From positions 597,707-661,706 of the forward strand of contig LNAC01000752.1 of assembly GCA_002007465.1 (NCBI GenBank): a stretch of DNA of 64,000 nucleotides, read 5' to 3'. The notes beneath the pieces were generated by a model. That model did not search any database and was not told the DNA's origin. It saw nothing but the letters and a program-made list of their open reading frames with translations. Of this stretch, positions 55,721 to 64,000 are shown piece by piece. The position numbers and the translations under genes are program-made. Source of the stretch: Ailurus styani. Taxonomy: Eukaryota; Chordata; Mammalia; Carnivora; Ailuridae. The stretch's first letter is position 1, and every line of letters begins with the position of its first letter.

Positions 55721-56329
55721 GTCAGCATTATTGTTTTATCCTTCCATGCAAACTCAGGTCTCCCTTCTCCTTGGCATTCTATTCTCAATCACCTTTGGTA
55801 AAAGGCTCCTTTGCTTTCTTCACCGAGTTCTCCTTAGAAAACAAAAGGTTAATTCGGAACTTTTGTAAACTAGAGAAAAAATAACTTTGGGGATTTTATG
55901 GGGTGGCTTTCAAATCCAGGCACAGGACTCCAGTCTGAGTCTTTGTTTAGAGAGGAGTTTTTCACAAGCTGTTTCTCCACAGATGGCACTTTGGTCATTT
56001 TACAGTAACCGAACCTCTCTCTGTGGGGAGATGATCATGTCCCAGCTCTTCCAGCCAAGCAGTTACATGGCTGTTCTTCCCGCTGATTTCAGGGAAGGAA
56101 ACTCGCATTACAGCTCAGTGTTTTCTTTTCAGTCTCAGCTCCCTGCAGTCCCATCCCATGAAGTCTAATAACAAAGAGGGGCTAATTGTTAGTTGTGGAA
56201 TGTTAATAGTAGAAGAGCTAGAAAGCACAGAAGCAAAAAGTTAATCACCCAAATTTAACCACTAGGGTAATACTCTGTTATAGTGTTGTAGTGTGAGTTG
56301 GTATCAGAGAGCTTTCTATATAAGCAGTT
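55721..56329. other. Single-copy DNA
   Basis: Holds the weak minus-strand exon-like segment 55793-55869 and a 93-codon plus frame (55887-56168) with no domain features. Confidence 0.3.
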
Positions 56330-56390
56330 CATATATATATACATACATATACGTGTGTGTATACACACACACACACACACACACACACAT
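56330..56390. repeat. (TA)n(CA)n microsatellite
   Basis: 61 bp of uninterrupted purine-pyrimidine alternation: TA, CATA, GT and (CA)15-type units. Confidence 0.93.
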
Positions 56391-56539
56391 AAATAATCTG
56401 AATTTCAGGGATCCAAAGTGTGATATATCTCTGTGAGACAGACACACACATACACATAAACACATTTGAGTGTCTTGTGTTCTTGACAAATATGAAAGCC
56501 ACATGACCTATCTTATCTTACAGTCTTTTTCTTTTCACG

Positions 56540-57240
56540 TAAGAACACATTACATATTTCCTAGCTTGGGTGTCTGTAAAACAGGAGAATGGATGAAGAA
56601 ACTGTGGTGCATTTATACAGTGGAGTAATATAATGGAGTAGTACTCAGCAAGGAAAAGGAATAAACCACCTATACACATAATAACATGGATGAATTTCAA
56701 AAAAATTATGCAGAGTGAAAGAAGTTTCCCCCAAGAGTATATATTGTATGAGTTCATTCATATGAGTAGGGAAAGCTCACCTGTGATGGAAAAAATTCAG
56801 AAAAGTGGTTGCCTTGGTAAAATGAGGCAGGGTGAGAGGAAGGGGCAAGAGTGAACTTTTGGGGTGGATATACTCTATGTCTTGATAGAATTTGGGTTAT
56901 ACAGTTGGATGCATGTGTGAAAACTCATCTAATGGTTCACTTAAGATTTGTACATTCCATTGCATGCAAATTTTTACCTAAGGAAAAAACCAACAAACAT
57001 TGAACTCTAGTTAATAATATGCATGCTAAAGTACTTAAGGGAAGGGAACTGATGTCTGCATTTTACTTTGAAATGCATTTTTAAAAAAGATCAGTGCATA
57101 AAGAGATGGATAAATATGTGATAAACACGTATAATAAAATGTTAATTACCATATTTAGGTTGTAGTTGTGTGGGTGCTCTCTGTAAAATTTGTACAATTT
57201 TCTGTAGGTTTGTAATTTTTTATATTAAAATGTTAGCAAG
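56540..57240 (+). repeat. Old L1 3' end (L1MB/MC-like)
   Basis: 'ggagaatggatgaagaaactg', 'ataacatggatgaatttcaa', 'cccaagagtatatattgtatg', 'agtggttgccttggtaaaat' and 'cattgcatgcaaatttttacc' follow the L1 3'UTR layout. It ends 'ttatattaaaatgttagc'. Confidence 0.82.
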
Positions 57241-57334
57241 AGAAAGAACATATGACATGTTCCCATGTCAAATATGCTTCTACAATGTTTAAAGGACTGA
57301 TTAATTTGACATGTATAGACTAGAATATAATTCA

Positions 57335-57490
57335 ATCACTGTTAAACATTTAGATTGTTTACATTTTTATAGTATAAGCTGTACTATAACAATTATACTT
57401 GGATATTTGCACACGTGTCTTATTAGATACTTAGGATTAATGAGCATAATTGCTAAGTCAATTAGGAATTAAGGACTAAAGTTTCTATTT
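57335..57490 (-). repeat. Probable ancient L1 fragment, antisense
   Basis: 'aaacatttagattgtttaca', 'ttgcacacgtgtcttatta' and 'gcataattgctaagtcaa' resemble the complement of an old L1 C-terminal/3' region. Short and diverged. Confidence 0.45.
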
Positions 57491-58063
57491 TCATACAGAA
57501 GATCTGGGACAATTTTCTCTCTTACTAAAGAGATGGATTCTATTTCCTCATATTTCCTTATAAGATTTCTATTTCATAATGATTTGGTTCTTTGTTCATC
57601 TTTGCTAATCAATATCTTGAATGGACTATTCTTATAATTTATTTTCTGGTTCTCTCCATCAGTGCTTTAGGCTCAAGGGAAAAACAGAAAAGAGAATTTT
57701 CAATGCCCAGTTTTGACCTAACAATCAGAATTGCAGAGATCCAAACTGTGATGTGTCTTCAATCTATTTTCATGATGTGATTTGTGCTTAATCAGAGATT
57801 GAAAGTAAAATAAGTTTCTAGGTATTCTATCTAGTCTCTCTCTGTGGACATCAGTGAATGTACACAGCCTACAAGAATATGGGAGGTGTTTACCCTTCAT
57901 GCCATGACACCGCTATGCTTTGAAAAATTATAATTTGGAATTGTATGTTCTAGCAACTTTGGGTTATTAGCAAGCTGTATTAAAAACCCAACAAATGTCA
58001 AAGTTGAATCACTCATATTTAAATGATGATTAGAAGCCCATAAAATCTGTGCAGCAATTCCAT
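57491..58063. other. Single-copy DNA upstream of small open frame
   Basis: No TATA box, CpG island or strong acceptor seen before the open frame at 58064. A TAG at 58031 closes its frame upstream. Confidence 0.3.
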
Positions 58064-58309
58064 ATGCCAGAAGGGGCAGCACATAAACAAAACACTCACT
58101 TGGCTGCTCTTTTCATCTTGCTCATTGTGGTATGGATTACAGTCCTGTTTTATTCCTTTCTCTTGGCTCTTTCAGCAATAGATGAAACCACTGAAGCCAC
58201 TCAGCAGAAAAACACGCCAGATCACGGGCCAGAGGACAATTTCCCTTTCCCAGCAGCAGCTCAGGGCCCTTCCCTGGACTTTCCAGATGGCCTTTATAGC
58301 AGCAGCTGA
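58064..58309 (+). CDS. Candidate single-pass membrane microprotein (81 aa)
   Basis: ATG at 58064 opens 81 codons. Residues 1-13 are polar. Residues ~14-36 form one strong hydrophobic helix (starting 'LAALFILLIVVW', with Trp/Phe/Tyr near the ends). The rest is an acidic, Pro/Ser-rich tail ('DETTEATQQ', 'DHGPEDNFPFP', ending 'DGLYSSS'). The absence of Lys/Arg after the helix, versus one Lys and two His before it, would by the positive-inside rule put the short N-terminus in the cytosol. The start context is poor (C at -3, C at +4). The frame extends upstream through GTG (58049) to a TAG at 58031-58033 (possible acceptor), so it could be a last exon. I do not recognise the protein. Composition is more protein-like than any other unassigned frame here. 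Confidence 0.35.
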   Translation: MPEGAAHKQNTHLAALFILLIVVWITVLFYSFLLALSAIDETTEATQQKNTPDHGPEDNFPFPAAAQGPSLDFPDGLYSSS

Positions 58310-58839
58310 CTTCTTGAATAGTTTTTATTTTGGTGGCCTACAGCAAAATAGCAATGCAATGTTGCCTAGTGAAAAGCTTGAGATCTAAATTTTAGGTCTC
58401 TCTCTCTTATAGCTTTGATTTGAATACAAGAGACTTTAAAAAGGCATTAACAGTGAATATATATGTGTATTTACATATTACGGAGGTTTAACCAATTGGT
58501 GAGCAACAGGTGCATTTTACAATTTCCAAAAATGATTATTGTCAAACAAGTTCTTGATAGTATTCAAGTCAGTATCAGCTTTTAAATGGGTCAGCCAATC
58601 TCATCCATTTGAAACTCAAGTTAATTGATTCTTTACAGAAGTTGATACTGTTGACATACTATTGGAATTTCATTTTCTGATTTCCTTTATATTGCACTTT
58701 CGAGTTTCCCACCTTCTTCCTGCAATGTCTCTCTGAGCTGGCTTATTTCATTTATTGCAGAACTTATAAATAGTTGCTACCTAAACTTTAGTCTTTAGTT
58801 TTACATCCTATATCTACTTTTTCCTAAAACATTAGGAGG
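58310..58839. other. Single-copy DNA
   Basis: No repeat recognised; no polyadenylation signal close behind the small open frame. Confidence 0.3.
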
Positions 58840-59300
58840 AAAAAATCAGTTCCACATTTTTTGGATGGAATCCTAAAGGTGGAATTGAAGTTTAAAATTA
58901 TGATAATATGTATCTAAATTGGTATAACTTGTTGATTTCCCACCACCTGCAGATAGTAGCAATTTCCTTACATAGTTGTCTAACAAGTCCCTCCTGTGCC
59001 CAATGTTAGGGTAGACTGATGGGTGAAAAATGCTATCTCATCTAATCAGTTATATGGATGTTCAAGTTCTTTGTCCACTTTAAAATAGAAATGTTTAATT
59101 TTTTCTTATTTATTTATGTATATTCTCTTTACAGTACAAATAAACCTTTGTCTATCATGAATATTACAAATATTTTTCCAGTTTCATTTACATTTTCATT
59201 GTGTTGTTTTTGCATGTGAAGAACATTTAATATAGTCAGTTCAACTGAGTATCAATTTCTTATGTAGTAAATGATGAGAATAGGGCCATAATCAGTAAGA
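58840..59300 (-). repeat. Ancient L1 ORF2 C-terminus, antisense
   Basis: Complement of an old L1: 'ggtgaaaaatgctatctcat' (59022), 'gttctttgtccactttaaaa' (59066), 'aataaacctttgtctatcatg' and 'aatatttttccagtttcattt' are in the expected order. Confidence 0.62.
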
Positions 59301-59431
59301 AATTTGATGACAGGGTTGAAGGCATAAAATAAATATGGTGAGTATGAGAAGAAAGTATTAACTGGAGAAATGTGAAAGAACTTTTTAGAACTTTTTAGAA
59401 ACAAATCACCGAATAACTATTAAAATCAGTA

Positions 59432-59758
59432 CAGGGGACCTTTGAACAACACAGGTTTGAACAACATGAGCCCACTTACATTACATGGTTTTTTAAAAAT
59501 AAATACATTACAGTACTGTAAGTGTACTTTCTCTTTCTCCTGTTCCTTAATAACATTTTCTTTTCTCTACCTTACTTTATTATAAAGAATACCACATATA
59601 ATACACAAAACATGTGTAATCAACTTTTTATGTTATTGGTAATGTATCTGGTTAATTGTAGGCTATTCATAGCTGAATGTGGGGAGAAGTCAAAAGTTAT
59701 ATGCACATTCTTCACTACTCAGGGAATTGGAACCCTTAACTTCTGAGTTGTTCAAAGG
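59432..59758 (+). mobile_element. Tigger-type (TcMar) non-autonomous DNA transposon
   Basis: Ends carry inverted repeats: 'acctttgaacaac' (59438-59450) and its exact complement 'gttgttcaaaggt' (59747-59759), with TA at the left edge ('agTAcagg') as expected of TA-targeting mariner-like elements. Internal landmarks include 'acattacagtactgtaagt', 'cttaataacattttcttttc' and 'gggagtcaaaagttatac'-like sequence. No transposase frame. Confidence 0.82.
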
Positions 59759-59759
59759 T

Positions 59760-59876
59760 CATATATAAATATATACAACTATAAATATAGATACTCTATA
59801 GATATAGATAGATAAATATATACAACTATAAATATAGATACAGAGTATCTATATACACTATACATATAGTGTATTT
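59760..59876. repeat. AT-rich simple repeat with internal duplication
   Basis: The segment 'atatatacaactataaatat' occurs twice about 46 bp apart, with GATA-like units between. Confidence 0.82.
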
Positions 59877-60129
59877 GTAAAGTTCAAATTGTAATTTCCT
59901 GTATAAATTATAATTTATATTTGTTTGTATTTATGTATTTTTGAATATAAGGTACATGAAAAAACCACATGCAAAGCAAAACTATTTACATGTATATTGC
60001 ACAGTACGCACACTGATTTGCTACTCAAAATCCATGCCACTACCTTTCTAGCATGTATTCTGGTTTGCAGAGTCTGGAAAGTTAAAAACTACATTTTCAC
60101 ATTCCCTTACCAAATCTAGATCTTGAATA
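59877..60129. other. Single-copy DNA
   Basis: Nothing recognised. Confidence 0.3.
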
Positions 60130-60560
60130 TAATTTACGTTTGGCCAATCAACTGTACTTGTATAAAAGAAGGCAAAAGTGAATCTTTCACAATGACATTA
60201 TTTTCTCTGTCTTTAAGTTTCAACAGTTTGTATATTATATGTCTAAGTGTTTTAGTTTGCTTATTTTTGGTACTTACTCTGCTTGTTGTTTTCTGAGATT
60301 CTTGAATCTGTGTTTTGGTATCTGTCATTATTTTGGAAAATTCTTCGTTGTTGTCTCTTCTATTATTTCTTCTGTTCTGTTCTTCCCTTTGCCTCTTTGG
60401 AAATCCAATTACACATGTTAGGTCCTTTGATAGTTTTGCATACCCTTGCTCACTCTGTTGTGATCTTTTGATACTTGTTTGTCTCTTTGTGTTTTCTTTC
60501 CTTGGCTATTATTGAGCCTACTGAAGACATTCTTAATCCCTCTTACCAAGTTATGTTTTC
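60130..60560 (-). repeat. Possible ancient L1 5' region, antisense
   Basis: 'tctgagattcttgaatctgtg' (60292), 'attttggaaaattcttcgttg' and 'ggaaatccaattacacatg' resemble the complement of an ancient L1M 5' region. The T-rich composition yields overlapping hydrophobic frames on the plus strand that are artefacts. Confidence 0.45.
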
Positions 60561-60844
60561 AGATACACACACACAATGTACAAATATGTAATTCTATGAC
60601 ATTAGCAACTGAAAATGATGAAGACCATGGTATATATAAGCCCAGTTTTTTAAATTATTGAAATTAAGATGCTATAAATTCAAATTAGAATACTATAACT
60701 CTAGGATTTTAAGTGCAATGGTCATAGTAATCACAAGGAAAATAGAAAATCCTTATAGAATACACACCAAAACGTTGAGAAGAGAATTAAAACATTTTAC
60801 TATAAAATTTATAGAATGCAATGAAAGCATTGCTGAGAGGGAAA

Positions 60845-60975
60845 TTTAAGGAGGCATGTGATGTAATGAGCACTGGATATTATATAAGACTGATGAATCA
60901 GTGACCTCTACCTCTGAAATCAATAATACATTATACATTAATTAACTGAATAAAGTAAAAATATATAAAAAATAA
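60845..60975 (+). repeat. Short L1 3' end nested in older L1
   Basis: 'aaggaggcatgtgatgtaatg', 'agcactggatattatataag', 'acattatacattaattaactg' and an A-rich tail: the extreme 3' end of the same subfamily as 9790-10055, interrupting ORF2 sequence. Confidence 0.7.
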
Positions 60976-61829
60976 GAATAAAAATCTCAAATCAACAACC
61001 TAAATTTACAACTTAAGAAATTAGAAAAAAAAATAACAAACTAAGCTCAAGTATAACAAAAGGAAGGAAATGATGAAGATTAAAGCAGAGATAAGGAAAA
61101 TAGAAAATAGGAAAATAATAGAAAAAATCAATGAAACTAAAAGTTGGTTCTTCAAAAAGATAAAAAAAATTGACAAACTAGCTAGATTGTCTAAGAAAAA
61201 AAGACAAAACTCAAAATCATACTAAAATCATAAATGAAAGTGGTATTATTACTATAGAAATAAAAAGCATTATAAGAAGGTACTATGAACAATCATACTC
61301 CAACAAAGTGGATAACCTAGAAGAAATGGACATTTTTCAAGAAATGCAAATCCTACTAAGAATATCTAAATTGGCCTATAACTCATTAGGACATTGAATC
61401 AATAGTTAAAAAGTCTTCCAATAAAGAAAAATTCTTTCCTTGATGACTTTACTTGTGAGTTCTACCATTTAAAGCAGAACTAACCCCAGTCCTTCTTAAA
61501 CTTCTCCCAGAAACAGTAGAGGAGGGAACCCTTCCTAACTTATTCTATAAGTCCAGCATTACCCTGATACCAAAGCCAGGCAAAGATGCTACAAGAAAAG
61601 GAAACTACATAGCAATATACTTCAGGAATATTGATGCCACAAAATACTAGCAATCTGAATTCAACAGCATATTAAAAGGATTATAAACCATGAGCAAATA
61701 TATTCTAAGCACATGAAAAGATGTTAAACATCGCTAATAATTAAGGAAATGCATATAACCACAATGAAACACCATCTCATACCCATTAGGATGGCTACTA
61801 TCAAACAAAACAAAATATAAGGAATAAAA

Positions 61830-62085
61830 TGGAGGACTCTAGGGGAAGGGAAGGAAAAGTGAATTGGGGTAAATCAGAGGGGGAGAGGAACCATGAGAGA
61901 CTGTGGACTCTGAGAAACAAACTGAGGGTTATGGGCGGGGGGAGGAGGGAAGGGTGAGCCTGGTGGTGGGTATTAAGGAGAGCACGTATTGTATGGAGCA
62001 CTGGGTGTGGTGAAAAAACAATGAATCTTGGATCACTGAAAAAATAAAAGAAAAAAAGAAAAGAAAAGAAAAACAAACCAGCTTT
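61830..62085 (+). repeat. L1 3'UTR fragment nested in older L1
   Basis: 'ggaaccatgagagactgtgg', 'aaacaaactgagggttatgg', 'gagcctggtggtgggtattaa' and 'gagcactgggtgtgg', then an A-rich tail. Very similar to 6148-6391. Older L1 sequence resumes at 'aaccagctttggtgag' (62075-62092). Confidence 0.82.
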
Positions 62086-62740
62086 GGTGAGAATTTGGAG
62101 AAATGAACCCTTGTGCATTGTTGGTGGAAATGTAAAATGGAAAAGAATATGGTGTTTCTTCAAAAAAAAATTAAGCATAAAATTACCATACGATCTGCAA
62201 TTCCAGTTCTGAATATACACCCTAAAATGGGAACTCAGATATTTATTTGTACACCTATGTTCACAGCAGCATCATTTACAATAGGTAAAATGGGAAGCAA
62301 CCCAACTGTACATCAACAAATGAATGGATAAACAAAACACCACATATGCATACAACAGAATGTTATTCAGTTTTAAAAAGGAAAGAAATTTTGACATGTA
62401 CAACATGGTGAACCTTGAGGACACTAAGCTAAGTAAAGTAAACCAGTAACAAAAAGACAAACGCTATATGGTTCCACTAATGTGAGATCCTAGAGCAAGC
62501 AAAAATCACAGAATCAGAAAGTGGAATGGTGATTGCCAGCGGGGAGGGGAGGAGAGAATGGAAAGTTAAAGGTTAATGGACATAGAACTTCTGTCTTGCA
62601 AGATGAAGAGTTCTAGAGATAGATGGCGGTGATGGTTGCACAACAGTATAAATTGTAATTATTATCAATGAACTGCCCATCTTAAAATCATTAAGATAGT
62701 AAATTTTATGAGTATTTCATCATAAAAAATTGAAAAAAGT

Positions 62741-63934
62741 TTAAGAATTGCATATTTCAGTCGCAAAGAAGAGTTTGGTTGTATTTTCTCTGAGAATAAT
62801 ATGGGGAGTGGAGGGGTTGGGGAGACATTAATCCTATAAAGCCAATCCCCCATTCTGAATGGAATCATTACCTAGCCCTCTAGGTCTGGATTTTTCTAAC
62901 TTTAAACTCTGCATGACAGAGTTATTTAGAATATTAAATTAGAAAGTGAATAAACATTCTAAATACAGTGTCTGCCTGAAGAGGGTAAAGTAGCATTTTA
63001 GTAGCTAGTAAAATTTTTATTTCATGTCTTTAAATAAAATGCTTACTGGTTACTATTATTATTATATTTTTGCTTGAGGAATATCCAAACACAGAGAATG
63101 ATTTTCCATAAATAGTGATTAGTTTAAAATGTTAGGCACAATTTTAACTGTCATCTCTTAACTGTCATCCTCAGCAAGGAACTGATTACATAACTTCTGA
63201 AAGAAAAATGTCCCTTTAGACAACTTCTTCTGGGTTACCTCAAACTTGAAATTCCTTCAATACAAAAATATACCAGTTTGTCTTCAAAACAGCACTATTG
63301 TGAGATTAAAGGGTTAAGAGCTTCATAGGATATGGTTGACCTGAGTTTGTTATTAATGGCTGGTCACATGGCTTTTGGCACGCCAAGTGGTAACACTGGC
63401 TTCCAGGAGAGAGGATGTTTTGGAAAATGATAATGTATGTGACTATCTGTTCCAGTCCACCCTGTGTTGGCAGAGCCTCCCATCCTACTGTCTGCTTCCT
63501 TTGGTTTGGTTTAATCTATTTTTTAGTATCGTCAGTTCAAGTTCTTTCCTGGACTCTGGGAAGGGAGTTTCACTCTTTGCTTAGGATCATATGAGATTTT
63601 ATTGAAAAACCTCAAACCATATTAAATTTGATTGTTCTGAAATATGCCATTGCCTTTGAGTTCTCGGGATCTGCTTAAATATTGCCTCTTGGTTCAAACT
63701 TTTCCTTAAAGGAAGTAGACAATTTTTCAGCCTCCAGAATGACAGACCCAAGTGGATAGGTCTTCATGAAGAGGTTGCTGTTTATAGAGTTACTTTTGTA
63801 ATTCTATGATTTCTGTTAGTCAGAGACATGGTCTTTGGGTACAATGTTTCCTACAGTCACCAGAATGTAACCTGGCACTATAGGATAGAAATCATAGTAT
63901 TTATAAGGCCTCATAATAGTTTCTGTTACCTAGG
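62741..63934. other. Single-copy DNA
   Basis: No repeat or exon recognised. A T-rich minus-strand acceptor-like site near 63200 leads into frames with early stops. Confidence 0.35.
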
Positions 63935-64000
63935 GGCACCTGGATGGTTTTGTTGGTGGAGCATCCAACCCCTTGATCTCAGAGTTGTGAGTTCAAGGCT
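63935..64000 (+). repeat. Can-SINE head (older), cut by window end
   Basis: 'ggggcacctggatgg', 'agcatccaaccccttgatctc' (split) and 'gttgtgagttcaaggc': the tRNA-like head with B-box 'gttcaaggc'. The rest lies beyond the window. Confidence 0.8.

Larger units (their letters stand above)
60660..62740 (+). repeat. Old L1, rearranged, hosting two younger L1 3' ends
   Basis: ORF2 order is visible: 'gaagattaaagcagagataag' (61074), 'actaaaagttggttcttcaa' (61135), 'cagcattaccctgataccaaagc' (61555, split), a jump past the RT core near 61690, then the C-terminal region and 3'UTR to about 62740. Insertions lie at 60845-60975 and 61830-62085. All frames are broken. Confidence 0.8.

Noticed and set aside
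60239..60661. Overlapping hydrophobic frames on the plus strand
   Set aside because: T-rich, antisense LINE-like sequence gives Phe/Leu/Ser-rich frames in all three phases; no start context or composition typical of a protein.
1..64000. CRISPR arrays, operons, phage or bacterial defence systems
   Set aside because: None present; repeat content and splice-like signals are those of a mammalian nuclear genome.

Overview
This window is mammalian nuclear DNA, almost certainly from a caniform (dog-like) carnivore. It holds at least 16 copies of a tRNA-Lys-type SINE with the Can-SINE layout: a head reading 'GGGGCGCCTGGGTGGCTCAG', a CT-rich middle and an AATAAA(T)-type A-rich tail. Several copies carry the 'acaagtaggcagagaggcagg' block on the reverse strand, which I associate with musteloids (mink, ferret, otter). 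That species-level guess is inference. There is no operon, plasmid, phage or CRISPR-like content. The base composition, dispersed repeats and long gene-poor spacers fit an intron or intergenic region of a large locus.

Layout. 1-3.2 kb: old L1 pieces. 3.2-7.1 kb: single-copy DNA with a short L1 3' end. 7.1-11.7 kb: MIR, a young antisense L1 end, and L1-in-L1 nesting. 11.7-15.7 kb: the decayed interior of an ERVL-type endogenous retrovirus, with gag-, RT-, integrase- and dUTPase-like stretches, broken by two SINEs and one MLT1-like LTR. 15.7-19.1 kb: two more old L1s, the second hosting a ~500 bp AT minisatellite. 19.1-22.1 kb: single-copy DNA, then an ancient L1 end. 22.17-23.23 kb: a recent 5'-truncated L1 with a perfect 17 bp target duplication. 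23.2-28.1 kb: mostly single-copy DNA with two SINEs. 28.1-30.4 kb: an ancient LINE. 30.4-39.7 kb: mostly single-copy DNA with MIR, SINEs, a MER20-like element and an ancient L1. 39.71-45.52 kb: a full-length but dead L1 (5'UTR, ORF1, ORF2, 3'UTR) with an assembly gap, inserted into the 3' end of an older L1. 45.7-64 kb: single-copy DNA interleaved with old L1s, MIRs, SINEs, a Tigger-like DNA transposon and microsatellites.

Genes. No complete conventional gene can be read. The best evidence of a host gene is on the minus strand. Two short open segments are flanked by very good splice sites: 46753-46867 (38 codons, phase 2 to 0) and 38278-38343 (22 codons, phase 0 to 0). The second has a C9T9CAG acceptor and an AAG|GTAAGT donor. 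Their phases are compatible, so they could be consecutive or nearby exons of one minus-strand gene whose introns host the repeats. I could not identify the gene. Weaker phase-0 candidates lie further downstream at 25362-25406 and 20841-20888. On the plus strand, 58064-58309 encodes an 81-residue peptide with one convincing transmembrane helix and could be an undescribed microprotein or a terminal exon.

Repeat family names are assigned by recognising diagnostic stretches, not by a database search. Element boundaries without target duplications are approximate.
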